A DNA stretch of 64,000 nucleotides from assembly GCA_000498155.1 (NCBI GenBank), contig AXZN01000017.1, forward strand, positions 62,001-126,000. Reading direction: 5' to 3'. Under the pieces are notes generated by a model, which searched no databases, was not told where the DNA came from, and was given only the letters and a program-made list of their open reading frames with translations. Source of the DNA: Shiraia sp. slf14. Its lineage: Eukaryota; Ascomycota; Dothideomycetes; Pleosporales; Shiraiaceae. Below, one piece after another: positions 33,445-44,111 of this stretch; position 1 is the stretch's first letter, and every line of letters begins with the position of its first letter. The position numbers and the translations under genes are program-made.

Positions 33445-33910
33445 TTTCATCATAACATTCTTTTTTGCGGTTTTTTTTGGGGGTGGGGTGCGGCGGCCTG
33501 GTGGGATGGCCTTTTTTTTTTCTCTAGATCATAGTTTTTTGTGAAGATTGTGTTGTGAGCTTCTTTTTGTATGAATGAGGGGGTGTATGAATTGATGCAG
33601 GTCTGTGCTGTATTTCTGTATAGACTTTTGCAATCATTCAATAGAGTCAAATAGTGGTGTAACAAAACACCCAATGATTCCTCAAGAATGTATGGTTCAG
33701 AGGAGGCTAAGAGAAAATAACGATAGAAGAGAAGAGGATGTCATTGAGCTGCTGAGTATCATTTTTTGGGGGGCACACCATGCTAGCTGTAACCATTCTT
33801 CACTTTGGCCACAAAGAAATGAAATTCAATCTCATCTAAGAGAGGCAGCCATGCAGAAATATACACTCATGAACAAAAGAGAACAAAAAGCAGGAACAGC
33901 CTTGTACGCA
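33445..33910. other. Intergenic region with homopolymer runs
   Basis: After the T-runs there is a G-rich patch and another T-run (33511-33520), then ordinary sequence up to the stop of the TBCC gene. No gene is supported. Confidence 0.5.
33461..33466 (+). terminator. RNA polymerase III terminator of tRNA-Asp
   Basis: A run of six T lies 17 nt after the discriminator base; a second run of eight T follows at 33471-33478. T-runs of this length terminate Pol III transcription in fungi. Confidence 0.6.
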
Positions 33911-35130
33911 TCACGTCCTTCCAGCACCAACAGCCTGTAAAACCTGTTCCAACCCCTCAGGATGCTCCGAGATTTTATCCCTCCACACATCCTCACCAAC
34001 CCGCTGCGCCTCAGGAAGCAAACAGAAATTCGGACTAGGTTCAGCTTTCAACCACTTGAAATCGTCAATCTGATCCCACTGATTCGCAACCTGCGCAGCT
34101 TCCACAGACGTAAAGTACGCAGGCGATGGAGCGAACCGCACATTCTGACAATCTTCGATGATGGGACGACTCGCGCAGAGGAGATATATGTCTACGTTTG
34201 TGGATGCATGCATGCGGAATTGGCGGCAAGACGTTACGAGGACGCTGTTGTGTAAGTTGGTAATGTGAATCGCGCCCATGACTTGACCGCATATGATGAG
34301 TGAGTTCTTAACGTCTTTGATGTACAATGCTGAGAATGGAGCGGTGGAAGTAGGCGCAGATAGGTCGATGACGCATTTATCGAGGTTGGAGATGGTCCCT
34401 GAACTTGTTGCGTGAGAAGCTGACGAGGGGACTTGCACATGCAGATTGTTGCGATTTGAGATGCTGATTTTGGTTGCGTTTGTGAAGATTGGTTTTTGGA
34501 TTGCTACGCTGTTTTCGAGATCTCCTAGGCCGTCTTCTTCGATGCTGCTCATGGCTTCTTGTTGGCTTTTTTGCTCTCCTGGTGATAGCTTGTCCAGGGG
34601 CGTGGGGGCAAAAGATGAATTGGCATTGGATGTATCAGACACGTAAACTGGTGGATACAACCTTTGCGACTTGGCGAGCTCTGCAGCATCGGTGATTGAG
34701 ATTGCAGAGGCATTTTTGCGCGTTTTGAATGTGAATTTTTTGGGTGGATTGAATAAGTTCCGGGTTTCCTGGAGCTTTTCGGTGAGAGCTTTAACTTCCT
34801 GATACTATTAGTCGATGCGTGGAGTACATAATTATGAAACTTACTTGGCTGTAAGTTCGCTGGTCGTATGGCGGAATGTAACTGGACGCATCCTTGACTT
34901 CGTGGGAGAGTCGATCAATGCCTGCTAGACAGTGATCCACAGCATCGGTACGCTCGCCACCAACTGGTGATATCGAGTTGAGGCGATCAATTTGATCTCG
35001 AAGAGCTTTAAATCTCAGTGCTGTATTCTCGTAGAGTAATAATTTTGCACATACCAGCGACTTCGTGTTGAAAATATCGGTAAAATCGCTCCTTCAGACC
35101 AGCTTCACTCTTTGCTTGTGGAATAGCCAT
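33911..35130 (-). CDS. Tubulin-binding cofactor C (TBCC)
   Basis: Three exons, starting at 35130 (MAIPQAKSEAGLKERFYRYF). Intron 2 is 34799-34844 (46 nt). Intron 1 starts at 35054 (GTATGT). Two acceptors keep the frame: 34997, giving a 58-nt intron and 371 residues, or 35021, giving a 34-nt intron and 379 residues; the longer intron has the more usual size. The N-terminal helical domain has RLSHEVKDASSYIPPYDQRTYSQ. The C-terminal TBCC beta-helix has CVIDLSAPTSTAPFSALYIK, GAIHITNLHNSVLV, CRQFRMHASTNVDIYL and RPIIEDCQNVRFAP. Cofactor C stimulates GTP hydrolysis by beta-tubulin in the folding complex with cofactors D and E, releasing the alpha/beta dimer. The conserved CRQFRMH segment holds the arginine finger known in the family. 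Confidence 0.88.
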
Positions 35131-35973
35131 GATGTGTCTCGGTAAGAGTGTGAAGCTTTTTGGGTGTATCAAATGTATGTTTCGAGTCTTGGGATACCAA
35201 GCTAAAGTAATTAAGAAGTGATTTTGTCGGGGATTAAAGATCGAATGACAGGATTAATTAATCAACGATTTGGTGGGGTGTATGAGAAGCGATGTCTAAG
35301 ACAGAAGAGAAGTGCATCATCATGCAGAGCGCCATAGCCGTACAGGACCAATATTTGATAGCCGAAAGGAAGGAACGCCGCTCATACGCTCTCAGACCAG
35401 GCACCGAACGACACTGATGCTCCTATTCCCAGTGCAGCGGGTGGAATGGCGGATGCAAGACCACATCGCCACGAAGCTACCCCGCATTCATGGCCAAGCC
35501 GCCAGAGAGTTCAACAGCACAACAATAAAGTCAGAAGAATGTTACATGTTGTAGATCAGAAATAACATATAAGCCAACTTGAACGTGACACTTCATTTCG
35601 GAAGGCAATGTAATCACGTGACTATTTACGTAGCTCGTCCAGGACCTCAACATCTCTAACAAATCTAAAAGTTTATGACCCTCAAGCATGTAGCTGTGTA
35701 GTTAAAACTTATTCAATATTCATTCAATCACTTAGCCAGTGTAGCTTTCCGGACAAATTCAACACATTCTACAGAGTCTTCTGTGTTTAACCTGGTGAAT
35801 AGCCAATATCACAAACCAAACATGGACGTCACAGCCTCCTCGAATGAAAACCCAGATGGTGTGATGATGCTGTCTTTCGATTCTGATAGTATATATACAA
35901 GCGCGATGTGATTCAGCTGATCTGTCGGATTGCTGATGGTTGTTTGAACTGCAAGGAAAGCATACAAGGGTGT
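35131..35973. other. Intergenic region
   Basis: 843 bp between the TBCC start and the stop of the complex I subunit. It contains the TBCC promoter. A plus-strand frame of 80 codons (35312-35554) has no recognisable features and was not called. Confidence 0.5.
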
Positions 35974-36708
35974 CTAGTTCGCCTCTTGGGCCGCCTTCAC
36001 ATCTATTCCATACTTTGCCAAAAGCCTCTCTCGCCTCCTCTCTTCCCAGCCAGGGGCGTAGATTCCTGTTTTAGTCAGCTTATGCTTGATTGAGCAGCCA
36101 TGTTTAGCGTACCTCGACCCTCGCCCAACTGCTCGATGGTCTCTGACAGTGGTCGCCTGCGCATCTTCTTCAAGTTTTCTCTTCGCTCCACCTCCTCTTC
36201 ATCAGTTGCTCCAGAATCGCCCCTGAAGCCACTGGTGTATCGGTATGCGGTCATGACAGTGGAAACGGCGGCGCCGGCACCGAGCATGAATGGCAAGCTT
36301 CGTCCTGTACACGTTAGATACATCTTACCCCAATTGAAGTAGCTTGTACATACTCGCAACACCAATACCAGCTCCGGCAACGAAGCCTGCAACAGCCTCG
36401 CTATAGCAGTCGTCCTTTCCTCGCAGGTTGCTAGTCGCGTCGAGTGTGAACTGATATGCGGCTCCGACACCGGCTACAACCCAATTAGCTCCATACAACT
36501 GCAATTGATGGCAATTGAGTCACTGCTCACCATAGAGAGCGATTGTGCCGCCAGAGCGGGTGATGATGCCCATGACTCCAACATTCTGCTTGCGAAGGGT
36601 GTTTTGCACGCCGGCGATGACCGCACCGATGGCCGTCGTCTGCAGCGTGGTGCTCGCCGTGTTTGCGAGGGCGTCCCGTGGGTGGAAGGCGGGTTGTTCG
36701 GCGGCCAT
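35974..36708 (-). CDS. NADH:ubiquinone oxidoreductase 21.3 kDa subunit (NDUFA11-like)
   Basis: Four exons, 36708-36531, 36473-36354, 36304-36113 and 36065-35974, give 193 residues; the three introns are 57, 49 and 47 nt. The protein has Tim17-like hydrophobic segments: TTLQTTAIGAVIAGVQNTL, GAVGAAYQ-type and EAVAGFVAGAGIGVA, then LPFMLGAGAAVSTVMTAYRY. The charged C-terminus GIYAPGWEERRRERLLAKYG comes from the last small exon and is typical of the fungal 21.3 kDa complex I subunit. It is an accessory membrane-arm protein of the inner mitochondrial membrane. Exon 4 is needed: without it the frame runs into an unrelated stop. Start chosen at MAAEQPAFHPRDALA; an upstream in-frame ATG at 36786 exists. 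Confidence 0.85.
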
Positions 36709-37188
36709 GGCGGGCGAAATGGGCGTCAATGTCGTCTTGAACAGTCGTCGACATGGTGGTGAGGTTAGATCCGACAGGCTTGGCATCCAGCCATTGCGCT
36801 AAGCCCTGTCGGTCGCGCGTGCATCATCGGCTGCGTCGATGCTCTTGAGCTGCCATAGAAGAACCCCAACAAGCTTTCTGCTTGTGCAACTTTTGTGCCG
36901 AGTTGGCGAGAGATGTTCTGCTCGCCGACTTGCTCATACTCGACTCGCTGAGGCAAGCTTGTTGCACGTGCCGAGTCGCGGCGAGAATTACAAAGCGCTT
37001 GTTATACATGCGAATGGTTGCCGCCTGAGATGCTCTCCGTCTAGACACTCGCACTCTGTTCACTTGACCTTCACCTTCACCGCCTCCCTCGTGCCTTCTG
37101 TGTGTCCCGCTCGAGTCGTTTCCTTCTTGTCTAGCTGTTGCCGTTCTATACCCCTCACCCCTCCTTCACCCCAGTACTCCGCATAATC
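36709..37188. other. Divergent intergenic region, complex I subunit / UBP2
   Basis: 480 bp with the promoters of both genes. A CT-rich stretch lies just before the UBP2 start. No other feature was recognised. Confidence 0.5.
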
Positions 37189-40100
37189 ATGGCACCCGGT
37201 ATGCTATCCGCGCATTTGCTTGTACCGGCTCTGCTAAACAATTCTCCATAGGCAAGACAGCGCCGCGGTTGCTCCAAGATCTCGTCACCTATGATCCGCG
37301 GTATGAAGAACGGGCTGGCCGCAACCTTCTTACCAGCGCACCCCCACAGTTCGACCCAGACAAGCCACGAACCGCCGCTGTGCCGTTCAGGAACTGCCGC
37401 CATGCCCTGCTGGATAAGTCCGAGCAGTCACAGCTGCCCAGCCCCGGCGAAGAACCTGGTTCTGATACAGTCTACAAGATTGCCTCATACTGCTCGTTGT
37501 GTCGCTGGCACATAGACGTCATTATCGACTTTCGCAATGATGGCTCCATGAACCGACCGTGCAAGAAGGGCGACGACGAGTACATGCTCCACCATTTCTT
37601 GTTCGAACCAGACACAAGTAATGGCAGTGATGGGAATGGCCTTGGTTCTCAGCGTACTTCACGAATGTACAATTTCCGCTGTTCAGCGCCGCCATGTCCT
37701 GCGAGGGTGCAGATTCGCATGCGGCCCCCTCACTTTTCTGAGCAAGACATCGAAACCTTGACAAATCAAGCCCAGCTGAGGAGGCGATGGGAAGCTGCGA
37801 AACAGCTCGCTGGCGAGAGGGCGGATACATCCATGGCTAGGAGAGTGGATGGTCCTGATTTCTTGAATACCTACCTACAAGATTCCCTTAACCCCGTCAA
37901 GGGCAAAGCACGCGTTCCCCTCTTGAACAAGAAGTTCCTCAAGACATTCGGTAGGGACTGTGACTCAATATTGACTTATCTCGGCTTCAGAAGTGAACTC
38001 GAAGACGATGATGATGAGGTGGCACATGTTTGGCACCTCCCAAAGCCCGACGAGTCTACAGATATCTTCGAGACCAATCTGCGCAGTAAACTTGAAGATG
38101 CCCGATATGAACTGAACACCATAATACTTTCCATCCCAGAGCACGAGCGCACTGGTGCGCGACACAAACCTATGTACCCTACGCCAGCGCGGGACCACAT
38201 CGAGCGAGCACTTGGTTGCCAGGATTATATCAAAGCAAAGGGCCGTGTTGAGACGCGAGCTACAAATCACGAAGAGGATCATCCATACTATGCCAGTCTT
38301 GGTGCTGTCGGCGACTTCGCAGACGAGTTAATCCTCTTTGCATTCTCCCGACAAAGCGCTTTGGACAGTGAAAATGGCGCCTACTATTACGAGTGTCTCC
38401 AAGACCTCGCTGTTGGCCGCAAAAGTGAAACTCTTGAGATGCAGGTCGCTATGCTGGGGTCCCAAGGCTTCACTAGTAGGCGAGAAGTTGGCGCAGCATA
38501 TCGGTACTTCGGTATTGAGCCTGCTCATGCGATGCATCTTAATGATGAGCACATCATAGGCGTGTTCAAGTCACGGCTGTCTGATATGAGTCCTGCCATG
38601 GCAGAAGAGACACGCAGGCAATTGCGAATCATCGGTGACGCACGGGATAGCACAGTCATCCGGGCAGAAGCTGCCGGTGCACTTGAGACTTACGAACAAG
38701 CTTTGTCGTGGCTAGATTTGTCAGAAACTCAGCCTGATGACTTTGTTTCCACAATGTTTACTTTGAAAACTCAAGACAATCCTTCCAGCTTAGAAACTGC
38801 TAAAAAGGCAGTTGCCTTGATAGCAGAGCACCGCAACAGCGAACGACTACGACGCTTCTTGAAGGAAGGCACCATGACCGCACCTGAAATGGACATGGGC
38901 GAGGCGTATGCTCTTTTTTCCATTAGTGATAGGACTGCCAAAGTCGACTTTGATGTCATGAAGACGACTATAGCATTCGCACCACCAGACAGTGCCGAAA
39001 AGATGCAAAAAGCCTATGAGATGATCGAACAAGATCAAGCCCAGAACTTCAACAATAGGTCAAACCAGTCAGAAGTGCGACGTAACAACTACCCTCTGGA
39101 TTCATGGCCAGTGGGTCTACGTAACATTGGAAACACATGCTACTTGAACAGTGTTCTACAGTTCCTTTTCACCATCAAGCCACTGCGAGAGCTGGTGTTG
39201 GATTGCGATAACTACTTACAAGATCCTTCCCCGGAGGCACTACGAGGCAAGAAGGTTGGCCGCACCGCCGTAACCGCAGAACGGGTTGAGGTGGCTCAAA
39301 AATGTCAGTATACCTTCGCTATATTAAGAGAAAGAAAAACTAACAAGCTTTCCAGTCATACGGGAGTTGCGCACATTCTTCGAATATATGATTACAGCGC
39401 CCACGGATACAGTTCAACCTGCCATAGATCTTGCCGCCCTTGCACTTTGCAAGACGGATACTCCACAAACGGCACCTCAGTCCCCAAAGCTGGATGTACA
39501 ACCGAGTAGTGGGCTTGGTACACTAGAAGGCCTTGCCGTTATTGGCCCACTGCCAGCTCCACTGGAACCCGAGACCAACGGTGTGACTGGCGTTTCAGGC
39601 GATTCCATCATGGGCGATGACAGCAGTGACACATCGATGCAAGCGATGGATCTGCAAGATACATCCAAAGAGTCAGATACGATCATGGAAACACAGCCAG
39701 CACCACCTACACGTCCACCTCCAATCCCACCACGGCCAATGGCTCAGGAAAAGTCAATCCTCGGCAACATAGAGGAGAGTGCCAGGCAACAGGATGCTGC
39801 AGAGGTCTTGAGCAACATTTTCGACTTATTCTCCTGTGCAATAAAAGGCGAAGATGTACTGCGCGAGGATGAACAGCTGGACACGATCAAAAAGCTGTTT
39901 TTCAGCGATGTTACATCTGTTCGCAACACACAACCGAAGCCTGAAGAGACAAGTGAGCTGCGTGACCACTTCCTGGTTTCTCCTGGTTGGCGGGACCGCA
40001 ATTTGTATGCCACTTTAGATGATGACTTTGGCTTGAGTGAGATGGAGGGAGGGATCACCAAATTCGACTACATCGACAAGCCTGCTCCCATCCAGATTAT

Positions 40101-40944
40101 CAATCTTCGTCGATTACAATATGATCGCGTCAAAGGAGAACAGGTTTATGATCGGTCACATATAGGTCTAGAGTCTACATTGTACTTTGATCGATACTTG
40201 GGAAAGACGCAATCGTTGTCCCAACCAGAACTACTCAAATTGCGTCAGGCCCAATGGGAGAAACAGCGGCAGCTCCGCCTCTTCGATGAGAGGAGAGATG
40301 AACTGAGGAAAACTGAGGTCGACAACTTTGGTCTTGCAGACATCGTTGAGGAAACAAGTGCCTTCATCGAAGGTCTATCTAAGCAGTATGAACAGTCAGG
40401 AGGAGAGTCACTACCAACACCACCACCCGAGCTTGCTGATTCATTACAAAAGAAAGCAGACCATCTCAAAAAGGAACTCACAGAGATCGACACACACATG
40501 AGTGAGCTGGAGTGCGAGATTGATCGTGTCTTCCACAATTCCCACGACCATCCTTATCGCCTACACGCCATATTCACGCATCGTGGCGGTACCAAGGGCG
40601 GTCATTACTGGATTTATATCTATGACTTCCAGAATGGCTTGTGGCGGAAGTATAATGACGACCAAGTCACACTCGTAACCGAAAGCGACATTTTCGAGCG
40701 GGAGATCGCCAGTATACCAGCAGCTAGTACTGGTGTGGTGTATATTCGGGCAGATTTGGTGGATCAGCTCACCGAGGCTGTCAAGCGAACACCTGCTATT
40801 GAAGAGGAGGTTGTAGCTCCTACCGAAGTGAGGCAAGCCTCTGTGAACGATGTCCAGATGCAAGAAGTACTTGACGATCAACCACCGCCCCTTGAGCCAG
40901 TCACCTACCATGATGTGCAAATCATTGATGGCGTGGAAAAGTAG
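37189..40944 (+). CDS. UBP2: Ubiquitin-specific protease Ubp2-like
   Basis: Three exons, 37189-37198, 37252-39303 and 39356-40944, give 1,216 residues. The first exon is just MAP plus one base (10 nt). The third-exon junction gives VAQKFIRELRTFFEY. A long N-terminal region precedes the peptidase C19 domain. The Cys box is VGLRNIGNTCYLNSVLQFL (catalytic Cys in NTCYLN). A second motif is ARQQDAAEVLSNIFDLF. The His box is HRGGTKGGHYWIYIYD with KYNDDQVTLV following. A long acidic insert separates the boxes, as in yeast Ubp2. Ubp2 trims K63-linked ubiquitin chains and opposes the ligase Rsp5. The PPTRPPPIPPRP run inside the catalytic domain is a possible WW or SH3 ligand. Confidence 0.88.
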
Positions 40945-41240
40945 TCAGCGTCTCAATATTGGATAGAAGTCTACCCTGATAGAGCACGTAGAAGTGGCAA
41001 TGCAGGAGGGTACTCATTTTCGGATCGGCATGCTGTTCAGGCGAACAGCTTGTAGATATCGACACTGTTTGTCGAGTGGTAGAACTACCAGAGGTCACTA
41101 TTTCATGGACGAGTCTTGAATTTCGTAGTACATAGCGACTCGCTGCATCATGCATAGCGAAAATCACCATTCGCTCCAACAAATCTAAACATGTCTTTAC
41201 ATGAATGTGATTCCCCACCTATATAACCACATAACCCCCC

Positions 41241-42596
41241 TCAAACAGCCTGCCTCTTCCTCCCCCCACCCCTCCTCCAATTCCACAACGCCTCCTGCGC
41301 AAACGTCCGAGCCGTCAAATGCCCCCTCGTCTTATTCGCCTCCTCCGTCAACGTCTCAATCACATACCCCGCCTCAACACACCCCCACAACCCCGCCGCC
41401 ATCGCACTCCCCGCATCCTCCTCATCCTCTTCCTCGTCCCCACTCTCCTGCACATTGGGATTCTTCACAACCCGCACATTCCCCTCTTCTTTCCTTCCTT
41501 TCTCCACGCCAAACTCCCCCTGTCCTAAACGGTACAGTATGCGGCCCAGCGTCTGATACGCCATACATCGCTGCGCGGGGACTGCACTCCTACTCAGAAC
41601 AGCGAGTTCGGGGATGGTGTACCCTGCTGCTTCCGGTGCGTCGGCGTGGTGATGTAAGCCGCGGTCTGTAGGCAGGCTTCGCGCGACGCTGGGTGGGAGG
41701 AGTGCGCCCTTGAAGTCGAAGCGAAGTTCGGAGGCGTTGAGGGCGGTTTGAGAGGGGTGGTAAGGGGAAGAGGTGTCGTTGGGGTCGATGGGGGACATCC
41801 AGGATAGGGAGGAGGGGTCGTAGGGGAGGGTGGGGAAGTATTTGTCGTGCAGGTTTTTGAGGAAGTTTGGGTCATTTGGGTCGAGGTCGGGGGGTTGAGG
41901 GGGGCGCGGGAAGTGTATTGATTCGGAAGGGTCTTCTGGGGTGGGATCTGAGGGTGGTGGTGGTGGTGGTGATGAGGATGGGACTTGGTTGGTTTCTTTG
42001 GGTTCTGGCTCTGCGAAAGAGACTTTCTTGGGACTTCGAGATTTGGGTTCCGGTTCTGCTTTGGCTTCGCTAGTTTTAGGAAGTGCGGGTTGTTCTGGTT
42101 CGTGCAGGTCTCGTTCATTGCTTCCGTCGTCGATGTTTGATCTGGCAAGCAGTCTTTGTAATAAAGCTGGATTCAAACTTTGCATGAGTTCCTGGCGCTC
42201 CTGTTCGATCTCGTCATCCGACATGGCCGCAAGGCGATTCCTATTTTCTTCGTCTATGGATTGCTTCTCTTGGTCCAAAGTTGAACGTGGTGCGCGCGGC
42301 GTAGAGTCATTTTGTGCAGATGGTTTGCTGGAATCTGCAGCTTCCTGTGCCTTTGCAGCACGTTGTTGTTTGAAAGCAGAAACTCTAGGTGTGCGCTTTT
42401 TATGCGCTGGAAAGCCTTTGACATTCCCCGTCAATGAGGGAGCAACTGGAGGGTTGACTGATTCCCGTTCCTGAATATCGCCCACAAAAGTTGGAAAGAC
42501 AGGGAAAGAGGGCGCATGATCGCCTTCCGGTTCCAGTTTCTCCACTGCGCCCGTGTCGAAATTCAAGTTCACGCGTTCTCCTCGTTGAAATTCCAT
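41241..42596 (-). CDS. RNA polymerase II-associated protein 1 (RPAP1/Rba50)
   Basis: 451 residues from the ATG at 42596 (MEFQRGERVNLNF). The frame is open upstream to 42704, but that part may be leader or intron, because it ends in a CTTTCAG acceptor-like run. The RPAP1 N-terminal motif is MSDDEIEQERQELMQSLNPALLQRLL. The RPAP1 C-terminal motif is LRFDFKGALLPPSVARSLPT, then GLHHHADAPEAAGYTIPEL and QRCMAYQTLGRILYRLGQ. A Pro-rich, charged linker with a polyproline run separates them. The family is needed for assembly and nuclear import of Pol II. An acidic Glu/Asp patch (GDEEEDEEDA) lies near the end. Confidence 0.88.
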   Translation of the reverse strand: MEFQRGERVNLNFDTGAVEKLEPEGDHAPSFPVFPTFVGDIQERESVNPPVAPSLTGNVKGFPAHKKRTPRVSAFKQQRAAKAQEAADSSKPSAQNDSTPRAPRSTLDQEKQSIDEENRNRLAAMSDDEIEQERQELMQSLNPALLQRLLARSNIDDGSNERDLHEPEQPALPKTSEAKAEPEPKSRSPKKVSFAEPEPKETNQVPSSSPPPPPPSDPTPEDPSESIHFPRPPQPPDLDPNDPNFLKNLHDKYFPTLPYDPSSLSWMSPIDPNDTSSPYHPSQTALNASELRFDFKGALLPPSVARSLPTDRGLHHHADAPEAAGYTIPELAVLSRSAVPAQRCMAYQTLGRILYRLGQGEFGVEKGRKEEGNVRVVKNPNVQESGDEEEDEEDAGSAMAAGLWGCVEAGYVIETLTEEANKTRGHLTARTFAQEALWNWRRGGGRKRQAV

Positions 42597-43422
42597 GTTT
42601 GTGTTGTTGTTCACATGCAATATCTGAAAGGCAGAAGTTAAAGATCGAGCTTTGTCTGCGTCATATGCAGGGCAGTCAACTAGCTCCTCGGCTAATCCTG
42701 CCAAAGCTCGATCGCCTCAGGATTCTCTCCTTGTGCTTACCAATATTGAAGACAGGTAAAAGCATATCACGTATTATTTTATTGATCAGTGAATGTCTAC
42801 AAAGGGAACTTTAACCCACTGGTGAGTTCTACTTGGTGCCCATACTTCGATTTTGCACTCCATCGCAATATTTTTCAGCAAGAGCAAGAGACAAATTGGA
42901 ATGTATCGCACCTAGATAATATGGAGCTATCAATATCAAAGAGTTAGCTTTGGAAGTAGAAGTTTGATGCTAGATGGCTATTCTTATGTTTCGCTGTAGC
43001 AAACATCGCCAATAACGTGCCATCTGAAATGCTGCAAGTAATACATCAATTTCCAAAGCTATCGAACAATGCCAAATCTTCTTTCATATTGGTCCCACCC
43101 ATTTTTTTCTCAGATCTCTGTGCCGTTGGCATAAAATGGTTAAGGAAGACGATTTATGCAACTATCAAAACAGACACCTGTGCAACATGCTGTGATCCTT
43201 GGAAGATTAGTGATTGAGGCAGAAGGATGTGAGACCAGTGCTGTCAAAGGAACTTTGTGGATATGGCTGTGAAGCGTGTCAAGTCCAAAAGAAAATAGAT
43301 TCGAGTATGATTGACGCGCATTCCTTCTGCGTATAGCCTGCATTCAAAGCATTGTTCCCACATCTCCATTCGTGCTCTTATATGTACACCTTTTCCACAA
43401 TTCTCTGACAAAATTCATCTGT
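42597..43422. other. Intergenic region
   Basis: 826 bp between RPAP1 and the 3' end of GRIM-19; includes the RPAP1 promoter and possibly a 5' untranslated exon with an intron (GTAAGC near 42740). No further gene is supported. Confidence 0.5.
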
Positions 43423-43905
43423 TTATTTTGTCTCATTTTCTGGGGTGATAGCGAAAGTAGGTCGAACAAATCTAAAACCAAGGAGTTAGCTGTATGTAAA
43501 TCCATCTCGAAAAAGCCACAAACCTGTCGCTGTTGTACACCCTTGTCTCCGAGCCCATGAGCTCCTTCTCCCTAGCCCTGTCTGCTAGATACCTTCGCAC
43601 TTGATCTCGGTCCTCCTCCGCTTGGAGCGCAGGGATGAGATGTATCCGCGCCCACATCTTCTCGCGCGCAAGCTCACTATTCAGACATTAGCATCTTCCA
43701 TAAAATTTCCGCCTTTCTTCCTCCACCAAATGTACGAGTAGACATACTTGTGTTCCCTGATTCCCTGTCCAACTCGCCAGAAGCCGTATGTCATCAACAG
43801 CGCAGTTCCAACAATGTATGCGGCGGGACGGAAGCCTCGGGCGGGGAGATTGCGCTTGTATTGTACGGGGTTATAGCCGCCCGTTGGCGGCATGTCCTGC
43901 GGCAT
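43423..43905 (-). CDS. Complex I subunit GRIM-19/NDUFA13
   Basis: Three exons, 43905-43748, 43676-43524 and 43471-43423, give 119 residues; introns are 71 and 52 nt. The sequence starts MPQDMPPTGGYNPVQYKRNL. It has a single membrane span, AAYIVGTALLMTYGFWRVG, then ELAREKMWARIHLIPALQAEEDRDQ and the end VYNSDRFVRPTFAITPENETK. These are the classical features of the GRIM-19 subunit of mitochondrial complex I. The tail RFVRPTFAITPENETK depends on the last intron (GTTTGT donor). The gene is divergent from Trm10 with a 206-bp gap. Confidence 0.93.
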
Positions 43906-44111
43906 GGTGGGCAGTTGTTATCGTGGCTCAATGGATGTTCGAAGTGTGCCGTCGATGCGGAGACGTGAGGTGAGGCTCCAAGCTTGCGGCAGCTGCGCTG
44001 ACAAGGGTAAGTCTTGGCACGCTAATGACTGGACATAATTTTGTCGACTCTGAGTGGGCACATTTTTTACATCACTAAATCTTGAAGTTGACGACCAACT
44101 AAATCAAAATC

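Noticed and set aside
33445..33520. Possible second small RNA gene after tRNA-Asp
   Set aside because: Only homopolymer T and G runs; no A/B box or fold seen.
41201..41671. Pro/Ser-rich plus-strand frame of 156 codons
   Set aside because: Antisense shadow of the RPAP1 C-terminal coding sequence; composition follows the opposite strand.
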